64,000 nucleotides of DNA, from positions 4,464,001 through 4,528,000 of the forward strand of contig NZ_CP108394.1 of the NCBI RefSeq assembly GCF_041435215.1, given 5' to 3'. The notes beneath the pieces were generated by a model. That model was not told the DNA's origin, ran no database searches, and saw only the letters and a program-made list of their open reading frames with translations. The position numbers and the translations under genes are program-made. The stretch comes from Streptomyces sp. NBC_01314. GTDB taxonomy: Bacteria; Actinomycetota; Actinomycetes; Streptomycetales; Streptomycetaceae. Positions 27,212-36,896 of this stretch are shown piece after piece (the first letter of the stretch is position 1; every line of letters begins with the position of its first letter).

Positions 27212-27255
27212 CACGACCGTAACCACGGCCGTGGCGCACGACCGTAACCACGGCC
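27212..27255 (+). repeat. Direct 19-bp repeat upstream of DUF389 gene
   Basis: CACGACCGTAACCACGGCC occurs exactly at 27212-27230 and at 27237-27255, 25 bases apart. It occupies most of the 81-base gap after coaA. It may be a binding site for a regulator or a chance duplication. Confidence 0.7.
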
Positions 27256-27270
27256 TGTTAGAAAGGGCGC

Positions 27271-28212
27271 ATGCTGCATCTGCGCCTGATCACCCCGTCC
27301 GACAGGACCGACGAGGTGGTGCGCCTGATCGAGGAAACGGTCGGGGCCACCCACCTCGTCGTCGTACCGGGCGCCGCCCGCAACCCCGCCGGAGACGTCG
27401 TGATGTGCGACGTGGCCCGCGAGGCGGGTGACGAACTGATCGGCGCGCTGCGGGCGTTGGATCTCGACAGGACCGGCTCCATCGCCGTGGAGAACATCGA
27501 CCTGTCGCTCTCCGAGCGCGCCGACAGGGCGGAGAGGGACGCGCCGGGCGAGGGCGCGGACGCGGTCCTGTGGGAACACCTGACGGACGCGACCCACGAG
27601 GAGTCGACGCTCTCCATCACCTACGTCGCCTTCCTCACCCTCGCCACGATGATCGCGGCCTGCGGTGTGGTCCTCGACAACGCGATCCTGATCGTCGGCG
27701 CGATGGCGGTAGGCCCGGAGTTCGGCCCGCTGGCGGGGATCAGCACCTCTCTCGTCCAACGCCATCCGCGCCTGGCCGTACGCTCACTCGTCGCCCTGCT
27801 GGTGGGCTTCGCCGTGGCGATGACGGTGACGGTGGGCTTCAGCCTCTTCATGGACACGCTCGGCTACTTCACCGAAGCCGAACTGGAGGCCGAACGTCCC
27901 AACACCGCCTTCGTCTACGCCCCCGATGCCTTCTCCTTCATCGTGGCGGTCCTGGCAGGCATCGCGGGCACCCTCTCCCTGACCTCGGCCAAGTCCGGAG
28001 CCCTGGTGGGCGTGGCCATCTCCGTCACCACGGTCCCGGCCGCCGCGAACGCGGCGGTGGCCCTGGCCTACGGCGACACGAAGCAGACGCTGGGCTCGAC
28101 GAACCAACTCCTCCTGAACCTCCTGGGCATCGTCCTCGCAGGCACCCTCACCCTGCTGCTCCAGAAGTGGCTGTGGTCGACGAAGCCCCAAGGAGCACGA
28201 CAGCGCCCCTGA
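27271..28212 (+). CDS. DUF389 family integral membrane protein
   Basis: A 313-residue protein. The N-terminal 100 residues form a soluble alpha/beta domain (MLHLRLITPSDRTDEVVRLI). Next comes a six-helix membrane part with the DUF389 features ITYVAFLTLATMIAACGVVL, GAMAVGPEFGPLAGIS and AKSGALVGVAISVTTVPAAA. The family is widespread with no firm function. It starts at ATG 27271 with GAAAGG upstream and ends in a stem-loop that begins within its stop codon. Confidence 0.85.
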   Translation: MLHLRLITPSDRTDEVVRLIEETVGATHLVVVPGAARNPAGDVVMCDVAREAGDELIGALRALDLDRTGSIAVENIDLSLSERADRAERDAPGEGADAVLWEHLTDATHEESTLSITYVAFLTLATMIAACGVVLDNAILIVGAMAVGPEFGPLAGISTSLVQRHPRLAVRSLVALLVGFAVAMTVTVGFSLFMDTLGYFTEAELEAERPNTAFVYAPDAFSFIVAVLAGIAGTLSLTSAKSGALVGVAISVTTVPAAANAAVALAYGDTKQTLGSTNQLLLNLLGIVLAGTLTLLLQKWLWSTKPQGARQRP

Positions 28213-28242
28213 ACAGCAAGGGGCGCAGCCCCTGCTGTTCAG
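28209..28242 (+). terminator. Hairpin terminator after the DUF389 gene
   Basis: CTGAACAGCAAGGGG (28209-28223) pairs with CCCCTGCTGTTCAG (28229-28242) with one bulged A. The stem begins in the TGA stop. No U-tract follows, as is common for streptomycete terminators. Confidence 0.6.
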
Positions 28243-28290
28243 GGGCGCGGGGAACTGCGCGACAAGCCACAACGAACCCGCAGCCCGCAA
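28241..28290. repeat. Dispersed intergenic repeat, copy C
   Basis: AGGGGCGCGGGGAACTGCGC followed by GACAAGCCACAACGAACCCG and CAGCC. It is directly downstream of the hairpin at 28209. Confidence 0.75.
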
Positions 28291-28327
28291 CCCACAGCTC
28301 CCCCACCCCGTACCCGGAACAGCAGAA

Positions 28328-29686
28328 CTACCCGAGCGCGGACTTCACCGCATCAGCAAGCCGCCCAGCCACAGACCGAGCCTGCTCGATATCCGCCGCC
28401 TCGACCATCACTCGAACCAGCGGCTCCGTCCCCGAAGGCCGCAGCAACACCCGCCCCGTCGCCCCGAGTTCCCGCTCCGCCTCGCCCACCGCCGCCGCCA
28501 GCTCCGCCGACGTCCCCACCCGCGACCGATCCACGTCCGGCACATTGATGAGCACCTGCGGCAGCCGCTCCATCACGCCCGCGAGGTCCTGGAGCGTACG
28601 CCCGGTCCGCGCGATCCGGGCGGCCAGCAGCAGCCCGGTCAGCGTCCCGTCGCCGGTCGTCGCATGGTCGGAGATGATCACATGCCCGGACTGCTCGCCC
28701 CCGAGGGCGTATCCGTGCCGCTTCATCTCCTCCAGCACATACCGGTCCCCGACCCCGGTCTGCACCAGCTTGAGCCCCTCCCGCTCCAGCGCCAGCTTGA
28801 AGCCGAGGTTGGACATCACGGTGGCGACCACGGTCTCCGACCGGAGCACCCCGCGCTCCCGCATGTCCAGCGCGAGCACCGCGAGGATCTGGTCCCCGTC
28901 GACCTCGTTGCCCTCGTGGTCCACGGCGAGGCACCGGTCCGCGTCCCCGTCGTGCGCGATGCCGAGGTCCGCCCCGTGCTCGACGACGGCGGCCCGCAGC
29001 TTCCCGAGGTGCGTCGACCCGCACCCGTCGTTGATGTTGAGCCCGTTCGGCTCGGCCCCGATGGTGACGATCTCGGCGCCGGCGCGCGTGAACACCTCCG
29101 GCGAGACCCCGGCCGCGGCACCGTGCGCCTCGTCGAGGACGACCTTCAGCCCTTCGAGACGGTTGGGGAGGACAGAGAGCAGATGCTCGACATACCGCGC
29201 GGAGCCCTCGTCGTACGACCGGATACGCCCGACACCCGCACCCGTCGGCCGGTCCCAGGGCGCCCCGGTGCGGTGGTCCTCGTACACGCCCTCGATCCGG
29301 CCCTCCAGATCGTCGGCGAGCTTGTGGCCACCGCGGGCGAAGAACTTGATGCCGTTGTCAGGCATGGCGTTGTGGCTGGCGGAGAGCATCACGCCGAGGT
29401 CGGCGCCCAGCTCGCCGGTGAGGAACGCCACAGCGGGGGTGGGCAGCACGCCGACGCACAGCACGTCGACGCCGGCGCTGGCGAGGCCGGCCACTACGGC
29501 CGCCTCCAGGAACTCTCCGGACGCTCGCGGATCCCGCCCGACCACCGCCACCGGCTTGTGGCCCTCGAACGTTCCCGCCTCGGCGAGTACATGTGCCGCC
29601 GCGACGGAGAGTCCGAGCGCGAGCTCGGCCGTCAGATCCGCGTTGGCGACACCGCGCACGCCGTCCGTGCCGAAGAGTCGTCCCAC
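28328..29686 (-). CDS. glmM: Phosphoglucosamine mutase
   Basis: A 452-residue alpha-D-phosphohexomutase converting glucosamine-6-P to glucosamine-1-P, the step after GlmS. It starts [14 protein letters not shown]. The phospho-serine is Ser104 in [17 protein letters not shown]; the metal loop is DGDADRC; the C-terminal phosphate site is [14 protein letters not shown] 29686 is the natural start. It is downstream of rpsI on the same strand, after a terminator-like hairpin. Confidence 0.95.
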   Translation of the reverse strand: MGRLFGTDGVRGVANADLTAELALGLSVAAAHVLAEAGTFEGHKPVAVVGRDPRASGEFLEAAVVAGLASAGVDVLCVGVLPTPAVAFLTGELGADLGVMLSASHNAMPDNGIKFFARGGHKLADDLEGRIEGVYEDHRTGAPWDRPTGAGVGRIRSYDEGSARYVEHLLSVLPNRLEGLKVVLDEAHGAAAGVSPEVFTRAGAEIVTIGAEPNGLNINDGCGSTHLGKLRAAVVEHGADLGIAHDGDADRCLAVDHEGNEVDGDQILAVLALDMRERGVLRSETVVATVMSNLGFKLALEREGLKLVQTGVGDRYVLEEMKRHGYALGGEQSGHVIISDHATTGDGTLTGLLLAARIARTGRTLQDLAGVMERLPQVLINVPDVDRSRVGTSAELAAAVGEAERELGATGRVLLRPSGTEPLVRVMVEAADIEQARSVAGRLADAVKSALG

Positions 29687-29884
29687 AGTGGTGTCCTCCG
29701 AATTGCTGAGAATGTGCGGCTCGTACCTGATGGTCCCCTACCGGGCGGTCCCGCACCGGCTGTCCCCGAGTGTCCCGGCATTCCCCGGACCAAGTACATC
29801 CCCTGAGACTGTCCTCCCCCTTTCGGGGTTGTACGACAGTCTGCGGATATGCCCGCGATGAACGATCTCCCCTGCTACGCAAAC

Positions 29885-29918
29885 CGCCCCGGCGGCACAG
29901 GTACGTGCCACCGGGGCG
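29885..29918 (-). terminator. Terminator of the rplM-rpsI operon
   Basis: CGCCCCGGTGGCAC and GTGCCGCCGGGGCG on the minus strand form a 14-bp stem with one G-U pair and a six-base loop. It lies 28 bases past the rpsI stop and is followed by a short T-containing stretch. Confidence 0.7.
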
Positions 29919-29945
29919 ATACGCGCGATACGGCGCGAGCGCGAT

Positions 29946-30482
29946 TTAGCGCTTGCTGTACTGCGGAGCCTTGCGGGCCTTCTTCAGACCGGCCTTCTTG
30001 CGCTCGACCGCACGGTCGTCGCGACGGAGGAAGCCGGCCTTCTTGAGGGCGCCACGGTTGTTGTCGACGTCGGCCTCGTTCAGCGCGCGGGCGACACCGA
30101 GACGGAGCGCACCGGCCTGACCGGAGACACCGCCACCGGAGATACGGGCGATGACGTCGTAGCGGCCTTCGAGCTCAAGAACCTTGAACGGCTCGTTGAC
30201 CTCCTGCTGGTGCACCTTGTTCGGGAAGTAGTCCTCGAGCGTACGCCCGTTGATCTTCCACTTGCCGGAGCCCGGGACGATCCGGACGCGGGCGATGGCG
30301 TTCTTGCGACGGCCCAGGCCGGCGGCCGGCTGCGGGTCGCCGAAGCGGCCGGCGAGGTCCTCCGAGGTCTCAGTGCTGTACTCGCCCTCGACGGGCACCT
30401 CGGACTCGGTGGTGTAGCTCTCGATGTCGACGAGCTCACTCTCGGTCTCTTCGACCGGCTGCTCAACGGTGGTCTCGGCCAC
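29946..30482 (-). CDS. rpsI: 30S ribosomal protein S9, with acidic N-terminal extension
   Basis: A 178-residue protein. The S9 core begins at [14 protein letters not shown] (about residue 55) and includes [20 protein letters not shown] and the C-terminal [12 protein letters not shown] tail that reaches the P-site tRNA. The first ~48 residues are strongly acidic ([18 protein letters not shown]), an extension seen in actinobacteria. It follows rplM at 43 bases, the usual L13-S9 operon. Confidence 0.95.
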   Translation of the reverse strand: MAETTVEQPVEETESELVDIESYTTESEVPVEGEYSTETSEDLAGRFGDPQPAAGLGRRKNAIARVRIVPGSGKWKINGRTLEDYFPNKVHQQEVNEPFKVLELEGRYDVIARISGGGVSGQAGALRLGVARALNEADVDNNRGALKKAGFLRRDDRAVERKKAGLKKARKAPQYSKR

Positions 30483-30525
30483 GATTCTCCTCAGATTTTC
30501 TTCAGGCTAGGGGGTGTGGCCGGAC

Positions 30526-30969
30526 TTACTGCGCGACCTGGGTGATCTCGAACGGCACCGGCTGCTGGGCAGCGTGCGGGTGCTGGTCGCCCGAGTAGAC
30601 CTTCAGCTTGGAGAGCATCTGACGGCCCAGGGTGTTCTTGGGGAGCATGCCCTTGATGGCCTTCTCGACGGCCTTCTCGGGGTTCTTCTCCAGCAGCTCG
30701 TCGTAACGGACCGAGCGCAGACCACCCGGGTAACCGGAGTGGCGGTAGGCCATCTTCTGAGTCCGCTTGTTGCCGGACAGGTGCACCTTGGCCGCGTTGA
30801 TGATGATGACGAAGTCACCAGCGTCGACGTGGGGCGCGTAGATCGGCTTGTGCTTGCCGCGCAGAAGGGTGGCAGCAGTGGTCGCCAGACGACCCAGGAC
30901 GATGTCCTGGGCGTCGATGACATGCCACTGGCGAGTGATGTCGCCCGGCTTGGGGCTGTACGTACGCAC
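30526..30969 (-). CDS. rplM: 50S ribosomal protein L13
   Basis: A 147-residue protein starting at GTG 30969 ([10 protein letters not shown]). Signatures: [44 protein letters not shown] and [18 protein letters not shown]. The open frame continues to 31377, but the L13 core starts here. It is the first gene of the L13-S9 operon. Confidence 0.95.
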   Translation of the reverse strand: MRTYSPKPGDITRQWHVIDAQDIVLGRLATTAATLLRGKHKPIYAPHVDAGDFVIIINAAKVHLSGNKRTQKMAYRHSGYPGGLRSVRYDELLEKNPEKAVEKAIKGMLPKNTLGRQMLSKLKVYSGDQHPHAAQQPVPFEITQVAQ

Positions 30970-31418
30970 GGTTCGTAGCCTTCGCTTCTTCAGTGAGGTT
31001 CCTGACAGGTCACCGAAGACGATCACGACAGCCCTTGCCGCACTGCGGTGACGCATACCGCGTGCTGGCTCGCTGGTCATCGGCCCGGTGGACCGGTGTA
31101 AGGGCCGCCTCACGTGAGAATGAGCGCCAATACACATAACGAACACGCAGCTTAGCCGGGCGCACCCGGACGGGTCAAAACGGCCCCGGGCCGGGGTCCG
31201 CGCGGCTCCTTGATCCACTTCGCCCACGGGTCCGATACGATCCGGCCCCACGCGCTGCGAGGCACATGACTCGGACGATCGATCCGCGAATACCGGGGGT
31301 CCGATCGTGGCGGTCGGTCCACCATGAAACTCACAAACAGGCACAAGCTCCAGATCGACTTCCGAGGCGTAACCCATAACTGAAGAAGACCTCCCCTCGC
31401 CCGTCTAAACTGCGGCCC
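30970..31418. other. Divergent intergenic region: rplM leader and promoters
   Basis: This 449-base gap holds no gene that I can support. The rplM transcript would have a leader of about 170 bases from the promoter at 31149-31178. The leader contains a few short inverted repeats but nothing I can match to a known L13-binding structure. The part at 31180-31418 should hold the promoter of the 31419 gene; no clear box was found. Confidence 0.5.
31149..31178 (-). promoter_or_regulatory. Candidate rplM-rpsI promoter, TTGACC-N18-TAAGCT
   Basis: Minus-strand -35 TTGACC (31173-31178) and -10 TAAGCT (31149-31154) with an 18-base spacer. The position fits a leader of about 170 bases before the GTG of rplM. 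Confidence 0.55.
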
Positions 31419-32300
31419 ATGAGCTTTGGGCAGGGGGGGTCTCAGTGGAGCCCTGGGGGTTCCCACAATCCGTGGGACAATCAGCGGAATTCCACCAGTA
31501 ACCAGACCCCGGACTGGGCGTCACTCGCCGAACGGTCCGAAATACGCAACAGACGCCGCAGACTCCTGATGATCGTCGGCGGCGCCCTCGCCACGGTCGG
31601 CATAGGCGTCGCCGTGGCCGTCGCCGTCGTCAACGACAACGGCACCACCACGGCGAACGGCCCGAACGAGCTGCCGACCACCGCGGACATCCCGAGCGCC
31701 AGCGCCAAGGCGGACCCGTCGTTCGCACCGACCTCGGCCCCGCCCCCGCTGGACCCGAAGGAGTTCATCTCCAGCTCGGGCAAGGACAAGGCGCCGATCA
31801 GCCCGGACATCCTCTTCCCGGGTGCCCAGCTGACCAAGCGCGACAACGTCGTCTACCGCAAGGGCGCCACGGCCTCGACGACCAACTGCGCCTCGGCCGT
31901 CCAGGGCTCCCTCGGCAAGCTGCTGACCAGCAACGACTGCACGCGCTTCATGCGCGTGACCTACTACCGGGACAAGATCGCGGTCACGGTCGGCGTCGCC
32001 CTGTTCGACACCGAGGCCAAAGCGACCAAGGTCAAGGCGGACTGGGACAAGAAGAGCACCCTCATCTCCCTCTCCGGCGACGGCGTCCCCGCCTTCTGCC
32101 GTACGACGGTCTGCCGTACGACCGCAAACTCCTACGGCCGCTACGCCCACTTCACCCTTTCCGGCTTCACCGACGGCAAGGACGTGACGGAGAAGGACAA
32201 GGCCGTCTTCGCCGCCGGCGACGACCTCAGCAGGTCCACCTTCAACCAGATCCACCGCCGGGGCGAGACCCAGGCGGCCGCCGCGGCCAGCGGGCAGTAG
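31419..32300 (+). CDS. Single-pass membrane protein of unknown function
   Basis: A 293-residue protein. A Gly/Ser/Asn/Gln-rich cytosolic head (about 1-40) precedes basic RNRRRR and one transmembrane helix (LLMIVGGALATVGIGVAVAVAVV). A Pro/Ala/Ser-rich linker and an extracellular domain with four Cys follow (NCASAV, NDCTRF, FCRTTVC), probably two disulfides. It starts at ATG 31419. It is convergent with truA. No function is recognised. Confidence 0.75.
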   Translation: MSFGQGGSQWSPGGSHNPWDNQRNSTSNQTPDWASLAERSEIRNRRRRLLMIVGGALATVGIGVAVAVAVVNDNGTTTANGPNELPTTADIPSASAKADPSFAPTSAPPPLDPKEFISSSGKDKAPISPDILFPGAQLTKRDNVVYRKGATASTTNCASAVQGSLGKLLTSNDCTRFMRVTYYRDKIAVTVGVALFDTEAKATKVKADWDKKSTLISLSGDGVPAFCRTTVCRTTANSYGRYAHFTLSGFTDGKDVTEKDKAVFAAGDDLSRSTFNQIHRRGETQAAAAASGQ

Positions 32301-32321
32301 CCCGCACCCCGCCGCCCAGGG

Positions 32322-33185
32322 TCAGCAGCAGCCGGCCCCGGGCGCCCCCGGCAGGGTCCGGCGGTTCCGCGCCTCCTTGTTCCGCGCGGCCAGCAGCTCG
32401 TCGGCCGGATACCCGACCTCCTCCAGCGTCAGCCCGTGCGGCCGTACGACATGCACGGCGGAGTCCCGCACCCCGGCCGCCAGCACCTTCCCGGGCCATT
32501 CGGCCCCCCGGTGCCCGTCCCCCACGAACAGCAGCGCCCCGATCAGCGACCGCACCATGTTGTGGCAGAAGGCGTCGGCCCGCACGGTCGCCGTGATGAC
32601 CCCGTCGTCCCCCCGCACCAGGCTCAGCCGCTGCAGCGTGCGAATGGTGGTCGCACCCTCCCGCCGCTTGCAGTAGGCCGCGAAGTCGTGCTCCCCCAGC
32701 AGCCGCGACGCGGCCTCGTTCATGGCGTCCACGTCCAGCGGCCAGTCGTGCCACAGCACGTGACCGCGCAGCAGCGGGTCGACGCCCCCGGGATGGTCGG
32801 TGACGCGGTACGCGTACCGCCGCCAGACGGCCGAGAACCGGGCGTTGAAGCCCTCGGGGGCCTCGGTGAGGGCCCAGACCCGCACGTCCCGCGACAGGCG
32901 CCCGGCGAGCCGTTTGAGCAGCTTCTCGCGATGCTCCTCCCACAGCCATCGCGGCAGGTCCACATGGGCCACCTGCCCCCGCGCGTGCACCCCGGCATCC
33001 GTTCGCCCGGCCACGGTCAGCTCGTACGTCTCCCCGGCCCGCGTCACGGTCCGCAGAGCGTCCTCGATCTCTCCTTGCACGGTCCGCTGCCCCCGCGCCT
33101 GCTTGGCCCACCCGGAGAACGCGCTCCCGTCGTACGACAGGTCCAACCGGATACGGACATGGCCGGGCTGTACTTCGTCACTCAC
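32322..33185 (-). CDS. truA: tRNA pseudouridine(38-40) synthase TruA
   Basis: A 287-residue synthase. The catalytic Asp is D63 in [16 protein letters not shown]. The dimer/RNA-binding parts [19 protein letters not shown] and [17 protein letters not shown] are present. It starts at ATG 33185, downstream of rplQ and a strong terminator, so it may need its own promoter or read-through; rplQ-truA is the usual order. Confidence 0.93.
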   Translation of the reverse strand: MSDEVQPGHVRIRLDLSYDGSAFSGWAKQARGQRTVQGEIEDALRTVTRAGETYELTVAGRTDAGVHARGQVAHVDLPRWLWEEHREKLLKRLAGRLSRDVRVWALTEAPEGFNARFSAVWRRYAYRVTDHPGGVDPLLRGHVLWHDWPLDVDAMNEAASRLLGEHDFAAYCKRREGATTIRTLQRLSLVRGDDGVITATVRADAFCHNMVRSLIGALLFVGDGHRGAEWPGKVLAAGVRDSAVHVVRPHGLTLEEVGYPADELLAARNKEARNRRTLPGAPGAGCC

Positions 33186-33212
33186 CCCTGGATCCTCTCA
33201 GGTACAGAAAAA

Positions 33213-33242
33213 CGGGCCCGTTCCTCGAAAGGAACGGGCCCG
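33213..33242 (-). terminator. Rho-independent terminator after rplQ
   Basis: CGGGCCCGTTCCT (33213-33225), loop CGAA, and AGGAACGGGCCCG (33230-33242): a perfect 13-bp stem. On the minus strand it is followed by GTTTTTCTG, a true U-tract. It marks the end of the alpha operon. Confidence 0.85.
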
Positions 33243-33261
33243 CTCACACACGCCCCGTCTT

Positions 33262-33320
33262 CAGGGACGCGGGGAACTGCGCGAACAACCACAACGAACC
33301 CGCAGCCGCCGACGCACAGC
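33262..33320. repeat. Dispersed intergenic repeat, copy D
   Basis: GACGCGGGGAACTGCGCGAA followed by CAACCACAACGAACCCGCAG and CCGCCGACGCACAG. It sits between the rplQ stop and the terminator, so it is transcribed with the alpha operon. Confidence 0.75.
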
Positions 33321-33333
33321 CCCCGCAGAACGC

Positions 33334-33840
33334 TTACGCGTCCTTCGACTCCTCGGCAGCCTCGTCCGCGGCCTCGTCGGCCTTGGTCGTGTCCACCTTG
33401 GCCTCAGCGGCAGGCGCCTCCGCGTCCTTGGCGGCACGCTTGGTGGCGGCCTCGGCCTCGCCCGTGGCCGCCTGCGCGACCGTCAGCGCCTCGACCAGCT
33501 CGATGACAGCCATGGGCGCGTTGTCGCCACGGCGGTTACCGATCTTGGTGATACGGGTGTAGCCACCCGGACGGTTCTCGTACCGCGGGCCGATCTCGGT
33601 GAAGAGCGTGTGCACGATGCTCTTGTCCGTGATGACCTGGAGCACCTGACGGCGGTTGTGAAGGTCGCCCTTCTTCGCCTTGGTGACCAGACGCTCGGCG
33701 TACGGCCGCAGACGGCGGGCCTTCGCCTCGGTGGTGGTGATGCGACCGTGCTCGAAGAGGCTCTTCGCGAGGTTCGCGAGCAGCAGCTTCTCGTGCGCGG
33801 CACTGCCGCCCAGACGGGCACCCTTGGTGGGCTTCGGCAT
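33334..33840 (-). CDS. rplQ: 50S ribosomal protein L17
   Basis: A 168-residue protein. The L17 core is residues 1-115 ([48 protein letters not shown]). The last 45 residues are an Ala/Glu/Lys-rich extension as in other streptomycetes. It is the last gene of the alpha operon, 223 bases after rpoA. Confidence 0.95.
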   Translation of the reverse strand: MPKPTKGARLGGSAAHEKLLLANLAKSLFEHGRITTTEAKARRLRPYAERLVTKAKKGDLHNRRQVLQVITDKSIVHTLFTEIGPRYENRPGGYTRITKIGNRRGDNAPMAVIELVEALTVAQAATGEAEAATKRAAKDAEAPAAEAKVDTTKADEAADEAAEESKDA

Positions 33841-34063
33841 GATGTTTCTCCTAGGTGTCTGCCCCGGCCGTATCAGGTACCGAGGTCAGTATCCGAGCGG
33901 GCGGCTGCCCGTCGAAGATCCGGAAGCAGCCCCGAAGGGGCGCTCCCGGAAGGGGCGCGGGCGGTGTCGATATGCGACTCCGTCGCGTGGGCGCGACAAG
34001 CCACAGCGCACCCGCACCCGCACCCGCACCCGCACCCGAGTACGAACCGTCGAGCCCGAGCTC
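33841..34063. repeat. rpoA-rplQ gap with repeat module and CACCCG microsatellite
   Basis: The gap holds a TGTCGATATGCGACTCCGTC GCGTGGGCGCGACAAGCC module at about 33965-34003, related to those at 21305 and 36917. At 34009-34038 there are five exact copies of the hexamer CACCCG. No gene is seen. Confidence 0.7.
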
Positions 34064-35086
34064 TTAGTACTGCTCGGTCTCCACAAAGCCCGCATCCGCG
34101 TCGTCGTCCGCGCCGAAGGCGTCGGCCGCGGCGGTGGGGTCGAATCCGGGCGGGGAGTCCTTGAGCGCCAGGCCCATACCCGCCAGCTTCGCCTTGACCT
34201 CGTCGATCGACTTCGCACCGAAGTTACGGATGTCGAGCAGGTCCGCCTCGGAACGGGCCACGAGCTCACCCACGGAGTGGATGCCCTCGCGCTTGAGGCA
34301 GTTGTACGACCGAACGGTGAGCTCCAGCTCCTCGATCGGCAGCGCCAGGTCGGCGGCGAGGGCGGCGTCCGTCGGGGACGGGCCCATGTCGATGCCTTCG
34401 GCGTCGATGTTCAGCTCACGGGCGAGACCGAACAGCTCGACCAGGGTCTTACCGGCGGAGGCCATGGCGTCACGGGGACGCATGGACTGCTTGGTCTCGA
34501 CGTCGACGATCAGCTTGTCGAAGTCGGTGCGCTGCTCGACACGGGTCGCCTCGACCTTGTACGTGACCTTGAGAACCGGCGAGTAGATGGAGTCGACCGG
34601 GATACGGCCGATCTCCTGGCCCACCTGCTTGTTCTGCACGGCGGAGACGTAACCGCGGCCACGCTCGACCGTCAGCTCCATCTCCAGCTTGCCCTTGCCG
34701 TTGAGCGTGGCGAGGACGAGGTCGGGGTTGTGTACCTCGACACCGGCCGGGGGCGCGATGTCGGCGGCGGTGACCAGACCCGGGCCCTGCTTGCGCAGGT
34801 ACATCACAACGGGCTCGTCGTGCTCCGAGGAGGCGACCAGCTGCTTGATGTTGAGGATCAGGTCGGTGACGTCCTCCTTGACGCCCGGCACGGTGGTGAA
34901 CTCGTGCAGGACACCGTCGATACGGATGGACGTGACCGCCGCACCCGGGATCGAGGAGAGGAGCGTACGGCGGAGGCTGTTGCCGAGGGTGTAGCCGAAG
35001 CCCGGCTCCAGCGGCTCGATCACGAACCGGGAGCGGAATTCGTCGACGACCTCTTCGGTCAGCGAGGGACGCTGAGCGATCAGCAT
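34064..35086 (-). CDS. rpoA: DNA-directed RNA polymerase alpha subunit
   Basis: A 340-residue protein. The N-terminal dimerisation domain has [20 protein letters not shown] and [15 protein letters not shown]. The C-terminal helix-hairpin-helix domain contacts DNA and activators ([20 protein letters not shown]). An acidic tail ends the protein. It starts at ATG 35086, 134 bases after rpsK. Confidence 0.97.
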   Translation of the reverse strand: MLIAQRPSLTEEVVDEFRSRFVIEPLEPGFGYTLGNSLRRTLLSSIPGAAVTSIRIDGVLHEFTTVPGVKEDVTDLILNIKQLVASSEHDEPVVMYLRKQGPGLVTAADIAPPAGVEVHNPDLVLATLNGKGKLEMELTVERGRGYVSAVQNKQVGQEIGRIPVDSIYSPVLKVTYKVEATRVEQRTDFDKLIVDVETKQSMRPRDAMASAGKTLVELFGLARELNIDAEGIDMGPSPTDAALAADLALPIEELELTVRSYNCLKREGIHSVGELVARSEADLLDIRNFGAKSIDEVKAKLAGMGLALKDSPPGFDPTAAADAFGADDDADAGFVETEQY

Positions 35087-35220
35087 GAAGTGAATCCTTC
35101 AGTCATGGGCACCCGCTATTTGATGCCCTTGAGAACTACAAGGGTACGGGCGATATGGCCATGGAGAGCCATACCGCCCGAAAACCTCAGACCAAGCAGC
35201 CGTGCATCCGCCCCGAAGGG

Positions 35221-35625
35221 TCAGACGCGGCGACGCTTGGGCGGACGGCAGCCGTTGTGCGGGGTGGGCGTGACGTCCTGGATGGAGCCGACCTCGAGAC
35301 CGGTCGCCTGCAGCGAACGGATGGCCGTCTCACGACCCGAACCCGGGCCCTTGACGAACACGTCGACCTTGCGCATGCCGTGCTCCTGCGCGCGACGGGC
35401 GGCCGACTCGGCGGCCATCTGCGCGGCGAACGGCGTGGACTTGCGGGAGCCCTTGAAGCCGACGTGGCCGGCGGAGGCCCAGGAGATCACGTTGCCCGAG
35501 GGGTCCGTGATCGAGACGATCGTGTTGTTGAACGTGCTCTTGATGTGCGCGTGGCCGTGAGCGACGTTCTTCTTTTCCTTGCGGCGCACCTTCTTGGCAG
35601 CGCCCTGACGACCCTTGGGGGGCAT
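35221..35625 (-). CDS. rpsK: 30S ribosomal protein S11
   Basis: A 134-residue protein with [40 protein letters not shown] and the C-terminal [18 protein letters not shown], all diagnostic of S11. It sits 68 bases after rpsM in the alpha operon. Confidence 0.97.
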   Translation of the reverse strand: MPPKGRQGAAKKVRRKEKKNVAHGHAHIKSTFNNTIVSITDPSGNVISWASAGHVGFKGSRKSTPFAAQMAAESAARRAQEHGMRKVDVFVKGPGSGRETAIRSLQATGLEVGSIQDVTPTPHNGCRPPKRRRV

Positions 35626-35693
35626 CTATAACTCCTACGGGAGGTGGTCGGTCCTACAGCGAAGACCGCTGATGAAGCGTTGTCCGCTGAGGA

Positions 35694-36074
35694 CTACTTC
35701 TTGCCCGGCTTCTTCTTACCGGCGATGGCGCGACGCGGGCCCTTGCGGGTGCGGGCGTTCGTGCTGGTGCGCTGACCGCGGACGGGCAGACCGCGACGGT
35801 GACGCAGACCCTGGTAGCAGCCGATCTCCACCTTGCGGCGGATGTCGGCCTGGACCTCGCGACGGAGGTCACCCTCGGTCTTGATGTTGCTGTCCACGTA
35901 CTCGCGGATCGCGACGAGCTGCTCCTCGGAGAGGTCGCGGACCCGGGTGTCGGGGTTGACGCCGGTCGCTGCCAGCGTCTCCTGGGAGAGGGTCCGGCCG
36001 ATGCCGAACACATAGGTGAGGGCGACCTCCACGCGCTTTTCGCGCGGAATGTCAACACCGGAAACGCGTGCCAT
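35694..36074 (-). CDS. rpsM: 30S ribosomal protein S13
   Basis: A 126-residue protein: [20 protein letters not shown] at the start, [20 protein letters not shown], and the basic tail [18 protein letters not shown]. It is followed 68 bases later by rpsK and preceded by rpmJ with a 213-base gap. Confidence 0.97.
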   Translation of the reverse strand: MARVSGVDIPREKRVEVALTYVFGIGRTLSQETLAATGVNPDTRVRDLSEEQLVAIREYVDSNIKTEGDLRREVQADIRRKVEIGCYQGLRHRRGLPVRGQRTSTNARTRKGPRRAIAGKKKPGKK

Positions 36075-36166
36075 TCAATGGCTCCTGGTGATTGTCGGAG
36101 GTCTTCCGCAGGACCAGATCCCGGCCGCCGGCCTCTTACATGTCGAAGAGTGGGTACGACCCGGGT

Positions 36167-36186
36167 CCCCGGCCTCCGAGCCGGGG
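36167..36186 (-). other. Hairpin in the rpmJ-rpsM gap
   Basis: CCCCGGC (36167-36173), loop CTCCGA, GCCGGGG (36180-36186). The 213-base gap between rpmJ and rpsM is unusually long for this operon; the hairpin may modulate read-through. Confidence 0.4.
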
Positions 36187-36287
36187 GTGTCAGGCACTGA
36201 GCATGCCTGGGTCCTGCGTATGAACAATTCAGCTCGCGTCGCGCGAATCCCTGCGATGTCGATGCAGAGGGAAAGGTCGAACGTGCG

Positions 36288-36401
36288 TCAGCCCTGGCGC
36301 TGCTTGTGGCGCGGGTTCTCGCAGATGACCATGACCCGACCGTGACGGCGGATCACCCTGCACTTGTCGCAGATCTTCTTGACGCTCGGCTTGACCTTCA
36401 T
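36288..36401 (-). CDS. rpmJ: 50S ribosomal protein L36, zinc-binding form
   Basis: A 37-residue protein: [20 protein letters not shown] then [17 protein letters not shown]. The CxxC...C...H zinc site (C11, C14, C27, H32) is intact, so this is the zinc-dependent (C+) paralog. It starts at ATG 36401 and follows infA in the usual order. Confidence 0.95.
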   Translation of the reverse strand: MKVKPSVKKICDKCRVIRRHGRVMVICENPRHKQRQG

Positions 36402-36473
36402 GGGGTGAGGTTCTCCGGGTCAGTGCCACCACGCGCGTCCCGGGGACCGGGGCACGGAGAGCGGAGGCAAGAT

Positions 36474-36695
36474 CTACTTGTAGCGGTAGACGATCCGGCC
36501 ACGCGTCAGGTCGTACGGAGACAACTCCACCACGACCCGGTCGTCAGGGAGGATACGGATGTAGTGCATACGCATCTTGCCGCTGATGTGTGCCAGGACC
36601 TGGTGGCCGTTCTGGAGCTCAACCTTGAACATGGCGTTCGGAAGAGACTCGACGACAGTGCCCTCGATCTCGATGGCACCTTGCTTCTTGGCCAC
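36474..36695 (-). CDS. infA: Translation initiation factor IF-1
   Basis: A 73-residue OB-fold protein from GTG 36695 ([20 protein letters not shown]). It has [20 protein letters not shown] and [12 protein letters not shown] at the end. The frame is open further upstream to 36761, but the standard IF-1 start is here. It opens the infA-rpmJ-rpsM-rpsK-rpoA-rplQ operon. Confidence 0.95.
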   Translation of the reverse strand: MAKKQGAIEIEGTVVESLPNAMFKVELQNGHQVLAHISGKMRMHYIRILPDDRVVVELSPYDLTRGRIVYRYK

Positions 36696-36776
36696 GCTTC
36701 GCCCTTCGAATCGACTACCTTGATCGACTCGGCGTAACCGAATGAAGACACACGGAAACACGAGAGCCGACGAGTC

Positions 36777-36806
36777 AGTCTACGCCAGGCCCCCGAGAAA
36801 CACGAA
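36777..36806 (-). promoter_or_regulatory. Candidate promoter of the infA-rplQ operon
   Basis: A consensus -10 TAGACT (minus strand, 36777-36782) is preceded after 18 bases by a weak -35 TTCGTG (36801-36806). It would give a leader of about 75 bases before infA. Confidence 0.5.
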
Positions 36807-36896
36807 TTCGGGTAAGGCTGCCCACCGCAGAAGATCATTACTCAGGCCGGCTGCGGCGCCTCTCGACGGGCCGAGGGCCCGGAACAGGCGCACGGC

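Noticed and set aside
28209..28242. Hairpin after the DUF389 gene as part of the dispersed repeat.
   Set aside because: The stem is unique to this copy and lies before the shared core, so it is listed as a terminator instead.
30970..31148. An L13-type autoregulatory leader before rplM.
   Set aside because: The leader is long enough, but I could not find a structure matching known L13 leaders.
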